Assembly (NCBI GenBank): GCA_030550175.1
Contig: JAUQPW010000027.1
Span: 1 to 54,352 of the forward strand
Direction of reading: 5' to 3'
Source of the DNA: a bacterium
Lineage (GTDB): Bacteria > Moduliflexota > Moduliflexia > Moduliflexales > JAUQPW01
Length of the DNA stretch: 54,352 bases
Below, one piece after another: positions 18,791-28,411 of the stretch. The position numbers were made by a program, and so were the translations under genes. The notes below the pieces were generated by a model. It worked only from the letters and a program-made list of their open reading frames with translations. It did not search any database and had not been told where the DNA came from. Each line of letters begins with the position of its first letter. Position 1 is the stretch's first letter.

Positions 18791-19624
18791 ATGGTTCCTG
18801 ACTCAAATTTATTTGATTTAAGTGGCAAAGTCGCAGTCGTAACCGGGGCCGGGGCGAACGGCGGTATAGGCCACGCTATAGCCGTAGGATTTGCCCGATA
18901 TGGGGCCGATGTGATCGCTGCAGATATCGATGAGGCGGGAGCTAAAACCACGGCCGAGGAGATCCAGGCGCTTGGACGTAGAACTCTGGCTGTTTATTGT
19001 GATATATCGAAACCGGAAGATGTTGAGAATCTCTTTGTAAAAGTCGATGAATCCTTTGGTCGGATTGATATTCTGGTTAATGTTCCCTTTGCCTTTCCCA
19101 GTCGGGTTCGCCCCCATGAACTGAGTTTAGAAGCCTGGCATAAGACCCTGGAGGTAAATTTAACCGGTTATTTTTTGTGCTCCCAGCAGGCCCTCCGGCG
19201 CATGCTTAAACAGGGTACCGGGGGAAGTATTCTCAACATCGGTTCCATTGCCGGAGTTTCTGCACTGGGACGAGGAGCTTTTCCCTACAGTGTTTCTAAA
19301 GCCGGAATTAACCAGATGACCAAGGAACTGGCCGTTGAGTATGCCGGGCAAGGTATCCGGGTTAATGCCGTCTTGCCTGCCCAGGTTCTCACGCCGGGCT
19401 TCAGAAAGCAACTCTTGGAAGATCCGCGTTTTGGTGAAAAATTACGTCAACTTTTTCTTAAAGGAATTCCCATCAATCGCCTGCTTGAACCGGAAGATTT
19501 TGTGGGGGCGGCAGTTTTCCTCTGCTCAGAAGCAGCCGCAGCAGTAACCGGAGTACTCTTGCCTGTCGATGGGGGAAATCTTGCACTTAATGCCGGCGGT
19601 AGCCATACCTGGCCCACCGAGTAA
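18791..19624 (+). CDS. Short-chain dehydrogenase/reductase
   Basis: The product has 277 residues. The NAD(P)-binding motif is TGAGANGGIGHA (a variant of TGxxxGxG), D61-type acid AADIDEAG suggests NAD(H) preference, and the catalytic set is Ser in NIGSIAGVS and YSVSKAG (Tyr-x3-Lys). The NNAG motif is changed to LVNVPFAF. The C-terminus GVLLPVDGGN is typical of classical SDRs of the FabG type. The substrate is unknown; it may act with the upstream methyltransferase. Confidence 0.88.
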   Translation: MVPDSNLFDLSGKVAVVTGAGANGGIGHAIAVGFARYGADVIAADIDEAGAKTTAEEIQALGRRTLAVYCDISKPEDVENLFVKVDESFGRIDILVNVPFAFPSRVRPHELSLEAWHKTLEVNLTGYFLCSQQALRRMLKQGTGGSILNIGSIAGVSALGRGAFPYSVSKAGINQMTKELAVEYAGQGIRVNAVLPAQVLTPGFRKQLLEDPRFGEKLRQLFLKGIPINRLLEPEDFVGAAVFLCSEAAAAVTGVLLPVDGGNLALNAGGSHTWPTE

Positions 19625-19729
19625 TAAAGGATTCCTGGGTCCTGGTCACCAGAACCCCGGAAGAACGAATCGACGATAGCACCTAGAAAAGGGGTTCTTC
19701 TGGATCTGCAACGTCTTGAATATTTTTTA

Positions 19730-19757
19730 TTGACACTCTATAAGATTGCTGTAAGAA
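19730..19757 (+). promoter_or_regulatory. Putative promoter ahead of the E1 gene
   Basis: TTGACA (19730-19735) is a perfect -35; a weak -10 TAAGAA follows after 16 bp (19752-19757). The gene starts 77 bp further on. Only the -35 box is convincing. Confidence 0.35.
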
Positions 19758-19833
19758 TAAAAGTAATATTTCTAAAAGGTTAAAGGCCCATCCGTAAAAT
19801 GGCCTGTAACAAATTAAAGAGGGGGATGAAAAC

Positions 19834-22245
19834 ATGCCGACTGTGTCAACTCCTAAAATAGGAGATGAAGATATACGTATTCTGGATAAAATTCAAAAGC
19901 GGGTTCTTTGGTTAGCAACTTATATGATCCATTATGCCAATTCGATTCGGGAGAATCCGGATGGAACTAAAGTAGGAGGACATCAAGCCAGTTCAGCTTC
20001 TCTGGTCAGTATTATGACGGCCCTTTATTTCCATGCCCTCCGTTATGGAGATCGGGTATCCATTAAACCCCATGCGTCTCCGGTTTATCACGCCATTCAA
20101 GCTCTTCTAGGCCGTTTGCCCATGGAAAAACTCAAGGGGTTTCGGAGCTTTAAAGGGCTTCAAGCCTACCCCAGTCGTACCAAAGACCCGGATGGGGTTG
20201 ACTTTTCCACGGGTTCTGTGGGGCTGGGAGCCGTTTCCCCTACTTTTGGAGCCTTAACCCAAGAATATATCCACGACCATTTTGGAGATGGAACTAAAGG
20301 TCGTTACATATCTATTGTGGGAGATGCCGAATTAGATGAGGGAAATGTATGGGAAGCTCTGGGAGAAGAAATGCTGAGCCAGTTGGGAGATGTGTTATGG
20401 ATTATCGATTTGAACCGACAGAGTCTGGATCGGGTGATCCCCAGTGGAAGTGCTCAAAAGATCGAGAGAATGTTCCAGATTAACGGCTGGCATCTCATCG
20501 AACTGAAATACGGGTCTAAGCTAGAGTCGGTTTATGCCAAACCCAATGGATCGAAGTTGCGGGAACGCATCGATCTGATGACCAACGACGAGTACCAGAG
20601 TCTCCTGCTGTTGGATGGCGAAACGATCCGTTCTAAACTTCCGAGTTCGGCAGGTTTACCCATGGATAAGGATATTTTCGAGCTGTTACGACCCTATTCT
20701 GGTCAGGAAGTCAAAGAACTCCTGTCGGATCTAGGAGGACACGACCTCCGGAAGCTCATTGAAGCTTTTGAAGAAGCCGATAGAATCACCAACAAACCCG
20801 TCGTCATTGTAGCTTATACCATCAAAGGTTGGGGCCTTCCCTTTGCCGGTGACCCCCTCAATCATGCCCTGCTGCTAACCGAGAAACAAATCAAAGATCT
20901 CCAGGAAGAACTGGGTATCCCGGAAGGTCAGGAATTCTCAGGGTTTCCAAAAGATAGTGAAGAATACAGGTATATACAAAATTACCTTCGACGGATCGAG
21001 CTCCAGAAAAAATCCTTTACACCCATCGGCTCCAGTCTCTCTCAAAAACCTGAGATTCATATCCCGGAGACCCTGAATGAAACCTACAAGGGACGTATGT
21101 CGACCCAGCAAGCTCTGGGAACTATTTTGACCTCCTTGAGTCGTATCCCCGAAATTGCAGAACGTATCGTAACCACTTCTCCCGATGTGGCCATCTCCAC
21201 CAATCTGGGAGGCTGGATTAATAAAATGGGGGTTTACTCCCATGAGCAAACGCTTAACTACTTTGCTAAAAACCAGGTCCGTCGTCTTCTAAATTGGGAA
21301 CAGTCCCCAAAGGGGCACCACATTGAGTTGGGTATCTCAGAAAACAACTTCTTCTTGCTGTTGAATATGCTGGGACTTTCCCAGGAATTTACAGGTCAAA
21401 TCTTGCTCCCTATTGGAACCATTTATGACCCCTTCATTTGCAGGGGATTAGATTCTTTCATCTATGCCGCCTACTCCGATTCTAAATTTATTTTTGCCGG
21501 AACCCCTTCAGGTATCAGTTTGAGTCCAGAGGGAGGGGCTCATCAATCGATCATTACCCCTTCCATCGGAATTGAAATGCCCAATGTGGCCTATTATGAT
21601 CCGGCCTTTGCTCAAGAACTGGAATGGATTTTACTGGCAGGGATGAAAAATCTCCTGGACCGAAAAAAAGGAAAGATTTTGTACCTGCGTCTCTCTACCA
21701 AACCTATCCCCCAGGACCTCTTCCCCTATGAAGTATTAGACAATAAAGAGCAGGTCGCAGCCCTCCGGGAAAATGTTATCAAAGGGGGTTACCGATTAAT
21801 CGATTATTCTAAGAAACCGGATTACGAACCCGGCGTCAATGTAGTCAATATTTTCGTGACCGGAGTAATGGTGCCCGAGTGTATCCAGGCCAGTCAGGAG
21901 CTACTTGAAAAAGGAATCTATGCCAATGTCATTAACATCACAAGTCCCGGATTGTTATACCAGGGCTACCATCAGGTGAATAAATTAAGGATGAAAAATC
22001 CTCAACTCCGTTTGACCTTCCATCTGGAGAAACTTATTCCTCCTGAGGAAAGACAGGTACCTATTGTGACGGTAATGGATGGACATTCCCATGCCCTCTC
22101 GTTTATCGGAGGAGTTTTCGGAACTCGAATGATCACCCTGGGAGTCGATGAATTCGGCCAGTCCGGAACACGAAAAGAGCTTTATGACCATTATGATATC
22201 GGTGTCTCGGCGATTAAACAGGCCGTAGAGTATTCACTGGATTAG
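19834..22245 (+). CDS. Pyruvate dehydrogenase E1 component-like (homodimeric, transketolase fold)
   Basis: The product has 803 residues, shorter than AceE (about 890). E1 decarboxylates a 2-oxoacid with thiamine diphosphate and passes the acyl group to a lipoyl E2. The N-terminal ThDP domain contains GGHQASSASLV, DFSTGSVGLGAV and the ThDP/Mg site GDAELDEGNVWEAL...IIDLNRQSLD. The middle domain has LGISENNFFLLLNMLG and SPEGGAHQS, and the C-terminal domain ends in FGQSGTRKELYDHYDIG, as in AceE. No E2 or E3 gene is in the window, so the partner or exact oxoacid is unknown. An orphan AceE-like enzyme is the cautious call. Confidence 0.82.
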   Translation: MPTVSTPKIGDEDIRILDKIQKRVLWLATYMIHYANSIRENPDGTKVGGHQASSASLVSIMTALYFHALRYGDRVSIKPHASPVYHAIQALLGRLPMEKLKGFRSFKGLQAYPSRTKDPDGVDFSTGSVGLGAVSPTFGALTQEYIHDHFGDGTKGRYISIVGDAELDEGNVWEALGEEMLSQLGDVLWIIDLNRQSLDRVIPSGSAQKIERMFQINGWHLIELKYGSKLESVYAKPNGSKLRERIDLMTNDEYQSLLLLDGETIRSKLPSSAGLPMDKDIFELLRPYSGQEVKELLSDLGGHDLRKLIEAFEEADRITNKPVVIVAYTIKGWGLPFAGDPLNHALLLTEKQIKDLQEELGIPEGQEFSGFPKDSEEYRYIQNYLRRIELQKKSFTPIGSSLSQKPEIHIPETLNETYKGRMSTQQALGTILTSLSRIPEIAERIVTTSPDVAISTNLGGWINKMGVYSHEQTLNYFAKNQVRRLLNWEQSPKGHHIELGISENNFFLLLNMLGLSQEFTGQILLPIGTIYDPFICRGLDSFIYAAYSDSKFIFAGTPSGISLSPEGGAHQSIITPSIGIEMPNVAYYDPAFAQELEWILLAGMKNLLDRKKGKILYLRLSTKPIPQDLFPYEVLDNKEQVAALRENVIKGGYRLIDYSKKPDYEPGVNVVNIFVTGVMVPECIQASQELLEKGIYANVINITSPGLLYQGYHQVNKLRMKNPQLRLTFHLEKLIPPEERQVPIVTVMDGHSHALSFIGGVFGTRMITLGVDEFGQSGTRKELYDHYDIGVSAIKQAVEYSLD

Positions 22246-22393
22246 AAATTTGTAAATTCTGCCCTTTGGAGATGACTCATTTTTAATCCAGGCAGGCCAG
22301 GAAAGGAGAATAGAAATAAAAGAAATTTTTATTTATTCTTGGCCGGAAGGAGTAAATTCAAGAAATTAAATAGCCTCTGTAGGGGAGCCGACC

Positions 22394-24220
22394 ATGAAAC
22401 CAGACAGGGTTCACAGGGTTTATTTCTACGTTTTGTTTGTTGCCTTTTGCTCTTTACCCTTCGAACTTAACGCCGAAGAGATCCCCTCCGATAACGGATT
22501 ACCTAGGATAGGTGAGGTCGTTCCTATTCCTATGACCGATGATAACCAGGGTAACCGAACCGGCATTTTCACAGTCGATACAAAGAACTTCGACGTGTTG
22601 TTGATGGTTTACTCGTTGAGTCAACAGCCGGGGAGCTACCCGATTCGTCTTATTTCGGAAAGAGGCTTTTCAAAAAAGATTAAACTTCCCTTATACGTTC
22701 AGAAGACTACGATTCCCACCGCCACGGCTTACGCTGAATACTACTTTCGCCGTCGTTCGGTCTACCCTTCTCAGTTCGTAGAGTCTTCTGAATCTTCTCC
22801 GATGAGCTCCCCGGATACAACCAGAGATTTCTGGGTCCGACGGGTAGAAGAACCCGACAAGTTTGTGAAGGTATCGGCTGATTTAAAGTTTCATGGGCAG
22901 AGATGTCTGATTTATCGAGATAAAAACATTCCAGATGACTTTATGCCTCCCGATCAAATAGAGGAAATAGGAACCCGGTTCGATAACGAAATTTATCCCT
23001 CTGGTCGAACCCACTTTGGTGCAGAGTCGGATATCAATGGGGATTCCCGAATTACCATTGTGATTACCGGCATGGTTTCCAACCACGCGGCTTTTTTTGA
23101 CCAGAAGGATCTATTTCCGGATGTTCCCTACAGCAATAAACAAGAAACCATCTTTCTACGGGTACCTCCCTACCGGGTTCCGACTCATTTCTTTACGGCA
23201 ACCCTGGCCCACGAACTTCAACATCTTATCAACATCAACCAGCGGGTTTTCTTACGGCATACCTATCCGGAAGAGCGCTGGTTGGATGAGGGATTTTCTT
23301 ATCTGGCCGAGTACCTGTATGGAAGTCAAGGGACGATTACCCATGCCTATACCTTTCTTTCATCGCCTCAAAACTATTCCCTCCTTTACTTTACAAAACC
23401 CTATGGTGAGAATCAGGGAACTCTGGGAGCCATTTATCTATTTATGCGATATTTGCTGGATAGATACGGGGAATCGATTTTACCTAAATTAGTCCAGAGT
23501 GAGAAGCGTGGAATTGCCAACGTTGAAGCGGCCACAGGAATCGATTTTCCCACTTTGTATCGAGATTGGGCAGCGGCTCTGTTTCTTAGCGGTACCGGCT
23601 TGAATCCCGATCCTGTCTTTAATTATCGATCCCTTAACCTCAGGGGTCTCCAGGCTCCTATTCAGATCTTTCGGGTTCCCATTCGACATTTTCTCAATGG
23701 CCCGGCAGAGAAGGTTATAAATCTCCACAAGGAGAAGCTCGAAAAACGCCCCTTTGAGAGTAGTATAGAGGCGATGGGAGTTCAGTATCTGCGGTTAAAG
23801 GCGTCGGAAACCCCTGTTCGACTTAAGTTAATCGGAAGCCCGGAAAGCAGGTTAGAAGCAGCCCTTATTTATCTGCCTAAAGATTTTGAGCTGGTTCCAC
23901 AAGCCCCCGTGGAAACCCTGGAAGGTATCCTCCTGGACTCCCCCCTACCCCTGGTATATCCTACCAAGAAAAAGATCACCATCAGCGGTAAAGTAATTCA
24001 CCCCGGGGTTGAAAAAGTCGGTCTTCGTTTTGAACCCCAACTGGATAATTTAAATCAACAGGCCTTAACCTTCTGGAGTGATGTGGACGCTGAAGGTTCC
24101 TTTACCTTTACCTTTAAATTTCACCCCAAACAAAAAGGAGACTTCTTAATCGGTGTAGGTCTTTTCACCAATCCTCTGGAAGCCCCGGTTAAGGAAAATA
24201 TCTGGGTTCGGGTACAGTAA
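22394..24220 (+). CDS. Secreted zinc metallopeptidase, M30-like
   Basis: The product has 608 residues with a signal peptide (VYFYVLFVAFCSLPFELNAE). The zinc site is HELQH (His273, Glu274, His277), followed about 20 residues on by ERWLDEGFSYLAEYL, whose Glu is the likely third ligand. This HExxH...WLxEG pattern resembles hyicolysin-type M30 and related peptidases. A beta-rich N-terminal domain and a C-terminal beta domain (VIHPGVEKVGLRFEPQLDN) suggest binding modules. It is probably periplasmic or secreted. Substrate unknown. Single-gene unit. Confidence 0.75.
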   Translation: MKPDRVHRVYFYVLFVAFCSLPFELNAEEIPSDNGLPRIGEVVPIPMTDDNQGNRTGIFTVDTKNFDVLLMVYSLSQQPGSYPIRLISERGFSKKIKLPLYVQKTTIPTATAYAEYYFRRRSVYPSQFVESSESSPMSSPDTTRDFWVRRVEEPDKFVKVSADLKFHGQRCLIYRDKNIPDDFMPPDQIEEIGTRFDNEIYPSGRTHFGAESDINGDSRITIVITGMVSNHAAFFDQKDLFPDVPYSNKQETIFLRVPPYRVPTHFFTATLAHELQHLININQRVFLRHTYPEERWLDEGFSYLAEYLYGSQGTITHAYTFLSSPQNYSLLYFTKPYGENQGTLGAIYLFMRYLLDRYGESILPKLVQSEKRGIANVEAATGIDFPTLYRDWAAALFLSGTGLNPDPVFNYRSLNLRGLQAPIQIFRVPIRHFLNGPAEKVINLHKEKLEKRPFESSIEAMGVQYLRLKASETPVRLKLIGSPESRLEAALIYLPKDFELVPQAPVETLEGILLDSPLPLVYPTKKKITISGKVIHPGVEKVGLRFEPQLDNLNQQALTFWSDVDAEGSFTFTFKFHPKQKGDFLIGVGLFTNPLEAPVKENIWVRVQ

Positions 24221-24248
24221 ATGCTACCTGGGGGTTACCCTATAACCC

Positions 24249-25256
24249 TTACCTGGCTACCTTTTGAAGCTTGTCCACGAGAAGCCTGATATTTCTCTGG
24301 GGATCTTTAAATAACGAGATTTTTTCACTGGTATGGGGAGTATAGATGATTAACGAATCGGATAAAAGACCCTGTTTTACGCCCAGATTGATAATTTTTT
24401 CATGGGGAATATCCTGAAACTGCCAGCGGAACCATTTCTTACCCATGAGGATCAGACGCCGATCGGTTATGATAAACCACCCAGGCCCTCCGGTCCCTAA
24501 GGTCCCCTGAATGTTTCTTAGAAGAACATGGATGGTCTCTCCATTTAAAAGATAGTTCTTAAGCTTCTGATAATCTTTGGTGGGAATCGGCTCAATCCAG
24601 GAAACCTCTTCAGGAGAAACCTTCTTAGAGCCGGAAAAAAGCGCTCTTAAACCATAGCTTAGCTTCAGCATAAAAGAGTGACTGAGCTTTAAGATTTTCG
24701 GGAAGAGCAGCGCAAACAGAACCAGAAAGATGATAACCAGGGCACCGGCCAGTGAGGGATGGGTAACGGCCAGATAAGATCCTACAATAGCGACGACATC
24801 TTCAAAAAGACTCAAAAACCAATTTCCCATTCCGAGGGTGGCCTTGGTGGAAACAAGGCGAACGGTGGCCTTGGTGGTATGGGTAGCTGCGGCAACTCCG
24901 CCGCCCAGGATGGTGGCGAGGGCAACAAGGGCATAACTGGCATCCGGATCCAAAGCACCTATGCTATAGAAGGCCAGTAACGCACCTACAAAGGGGCGAA
25001 TAAGGGAATGGATGGCATCCCATACATGATCGACACCGGGAATTTTATCGGCCAGAAATTCTAACACATAACAGATAAAGGCGATCCATAAGACCCCATC
25101 CGAGGCAAACGTTTGAAATTTAGGGGAGAGATATTCGGGATCTATGATTAAATGGAATCGTAGCAACAGACCAAAGGTCAAAAGGGTGGCATAGGCATTT
25201 AAACCTGCTGCTGCAGGTAAGCCTACCAGTTTACCGATGGTTATTAAAGGTTCCAT
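24249..25256 (-). CDS. DUF4126 membrane protein with C-terminal PH-like domain
   Basis: ATG 25256 (MEPLITIGKLVGL) has an AAAGGAA motif just upstream and is preferred to a TTG six codons earlier. The first about 200 residues are hydrophobic with several helices: GLPAAAGLNAYATLLTFGLL, LVALATILGGGVAAATH and ALVIIFLVLFALLFP. The AGLNAY, IPGVDHVWDAIHS and TKATVR segments are typical of DUF4126. The last about 110 residues are soluble (WFIITDRRLILMGKKWF, then IPHEKIINLGVKQG), like a bacterial PH domain. Function unknown; a membrane-bound regulator or transporter is possible. Confidence 0.75.
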   Translation of the reverse strand: MEPLITIGKLVGLPAAAGLNAYATLLTFGLLLRFHLIIDPEYLSPKFQTFASDGVLWIAFICYVLEFLADKIPGVDHVWDAIHSLIRPFVGALLAFYSIGALDPDASYALVALATILGGGVAAATHTTKATVRLVSTKATLGMGNWFLSLFEDVVAIVGSYLAVTHPSLAGALVIIFLVLFALLFPKILKLSHSFMLKLSYGLRALFSGSKKVSPEEVSWIEPIPTKDYQKLKNYLLNGETIHVLLRNIQGTLGTGGPGWFIITDRRLILMGKKWFRWQFQDIPHEKIINLGVKQGLLSDSLIIYTPHTSEKISLFKDPQRNIRLLVDKLQKVAR

Positions 25257-25544
25257 AAAACATTCCTTTTCCAATGAAAATAGAACATGTAAGGAGAAGA
25301 AAAAGCTACAATAACTAAAAGTATCGTAAAGAGTAAAAAAGTAAAAGTCAAGGGGAAAGTGGTCGGGATAGGAAAGACTGGCGACTTTTTAAATATTTTT
25401 ATTGCTTTTTTCAATTTTCACCTTTTATCCTTCTTGCTTGGAGAGTTGGTTCTAAGGATCGCAAAAAGGTTCGGGAGGGTATTTATAAACTTATAATGTA
25501 TGCCCGGGGTATTATATAAATTTTTAACGGGAGGAGTGAAGCCA

Positions 25545-25944
25545 TACGCATCAAGCTAAGAAGGGGAAAAGCCTTATTTTCGATCTGAACACTTCCAGGG
25601 GGATTTAGAAGGTTGCTGCCGAATTCCCCCTTTAAGGGGGGTTAGGGGTCTATGCACCGGGATAAGCTGAAAAGCCCCGCCAGGGGCGATCAGTTGGTAG
25701 CCTCCGACACAGGTTGGGGGAGATTCAGAAATTCAGAATTTTTTCAAGCTCTATAACGGCCTGTTAAACAGGTTGCCCCGCTGGGGCCTAGGGGAGGATA
25801 GGATTCTGTTTCCCCTGGCTTACACCAGGGGCTATCAACAGGTTGTCCCGCCGGAGTTAACCTTCTTGTCCTGATACCTATATCTATAGGGATTAAGGGG
25901 GTGTCTAAACCCCAGGTCTAATCTAATCCTTAGCTTGATGCGTA
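25545..25944. repeat. 400-bp element with perfect 16-bp terminal inverted repeats
   Basis: TACGCATCAAGCTAAG (25545-25560) and its exact reverse complement (25929-25944) bracket about 370 bp of noncoding sequence with internal hairpins (GCCCCGCCAGGGGC; CCCCTGG...CCAGGGG). The same 15-mer TACGCATCAAGCTAA recurs at 40624-40638. No target duplication is visible. It fills most of the gene-free stretch 25257-25957; the remaining part (25257-25544) is AT-rich with nothing recognisable. The element runs up to the ribosome binding site of the transporter gene. Confidence 0.6.
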
Positions 25945-25957
25945 GGAGGGTGGGGCT

Positions 25958-27304
25958 ATGTTACAGAGAATTGCTATTATTTTAACCCAATGGAGTACCC
26001 GTTGGGTTCCGGATTCCTATGTCATTGCAGTTTTTTTAACTTTGATAACCTATGCGTTAGGGCTGATTTTTACCTCCTCAACCTGGTACCAGTTAATTCA
26101 GTATTGGGGAAATGGCTTTTGGGAGCTTTTGAGTTTCGCCATGCAGATGTGCCTGATCATTATGACCGGTTATATCCTGGCCGTGTCCAGACCTTTCAGC
26201 AAAATATTGGATCAGTTAGCAGGACTTCCCAGGTCTCCTCAAAGTGCTGTGGCTTTAATGGCCTTTGTTTCCATGGTTACAGCCTGGATCAATTGGGGGT
26301 TAAGCATTGTAGGAAGTGCCGTTTTTGTTCGTTTTATGGTTCGGCGACAAAGGGGAGTGGACTATCGACTCCTGGTATGCTGTGCCTACCTGGGTTTAGG
26401 AACCATATGGCATTCGGGCCTGTCTGCCTCGGCTCCCCTCCTGGTCGCAACCCCCAAGCATTTTATGGAGAAGGATTTGGGAATTATTCCGGTCTATGAA
26501 ACCATTTTTCATCCGTTTAATCTCGCCCTAGCCCTGGTTGTGCTGATCGTACTGACCGTCTTGGCCCCTCTCATGCATCCGGATAGAGGACATGTCGTTG
26601 AAGTAGACCCCCTTCTTTTTAAGGAAGGGCAGGAGGAAGAGGACAAAGTCAAATCTGGTCATCAAACCCTGACGCCGGCTCTTTGGATAGAACGTTCCCC
26701 GTGGGTCAATCTTATCGTTGGATTAGCCGGAATTGTCTGGCTGGTCTGGTGGTTTGGCGATAAAGGGGTAAACGGGATTAATATCAACGTGGTGAATTTT
26801 ATCTTCTTGATGCTGGGAATTCTCTTTCACTGGACACCGGCTTCTTTTTTGAAGGCTGCCGAAGAGGGAGGCCGTTTTATTTGGGGTGTTGTGATTCAGT
26901 TTCCTTTTTATGCAGGTATTTTTGGAATTATCAAGTTTTCCGGGTTGCAGGATGTTCTTGCCAATTGGTTTGTCTCGATTGCCACGGCAAAAACCTATCC
27001 CTTCTTCATCGTCTGGTATTCGGGGATTCTCAATTATATCATCCCCTCGGGGGGTTCTAAATGGGCTGTGGAAGCTCCCTATGTGATTCAGGCAGCTAAA
27101 ACCATCGGCACGAACCTCAACTTTACCGTCATTGCCTATGCCTGGGGAGATATGTTGACGGACATTATTCAACCCTTTTGGGCAATTCCTCTTTTAGGGG
27201 TCGCCAAACTCCACTTCCGGGACATCATGGGATATGGCCTGATATTCTTTGTTATTTACGTCCTTATAGTATCCTTAGCTTTTGGCCTGATAGCCTTGCT
27301 ATAA
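25958..27304 (+). CDS. atoE: Short-chain fatty acid transporter, AtoE family
   Basis: The product has 448 residues and about 11-12 membrane helices. Family landmarks are WVPDSYVIAVFLTLITYALG, GYILAVSRPF, WINWGLSIVGSAVF, YLGLGTIWHSGLSASAPLL, GVVIQFPFYAGIFGII and IPSGGSKWAVEAPYV. AtoE takes up short-chain fatty acids such as acetoacetate or butyrate. GGAGGGTGGGG precedes the ATG. No ato catabolic genes are adjacent. Confidence 0.9.
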   Translation: MLQRIAIILTQWSTRWVPDSYVIAVFLTLITYALGLIFTSSTWYQLIQYWGNGFWELLSFAMQMCLIIMTGYILAVSRPFSKILDQLAGLPRSPQSAVALMAFVSMVTAWINWGLSIVGSAVFVRFMVRRQRGVDYRLLVCCAYLGLGTIWHSGLSASAPLLVATPKHFMEKDLGIIPVYETIFHPFNLALALVVLIVLTVLAPLMHPDRGHVVEVDPLLFKEGQEEEDKVKSGHQTLTPALWIERSPWVNLIVGLAGIVWLVWWFGDKGVNGININVVNFIFLMLGILFHWTPASFLKAAEEGGRFIWGVVIQFPFYAGIFGIIKFSGLQDVLANWFVSIATAKTYPFFIVWYSGILNYIIPSGGSKWAVEAPYVIQAAKTIGTNLNFTVIAYAWGDMLTDIIQPFWAIPLLGVAKLHFRDIMGYGLIFFVIYVLIVSLAFGLIALL

Positions 27305-27393
27305 CACCAATTTGCGTTTAATAAGGTAGAGGCAGGTTTCAAATCTGCCTCTAGGCAAGGGTTAATGAGTAGAAGATCGACCCGGTCTTCGTA

Positions 27394-28380
<987 letters not shown>

Positions 28381-28411
28381 GTTGGACTCCTTCTCCCCTT
28401 TTAATGCAGTA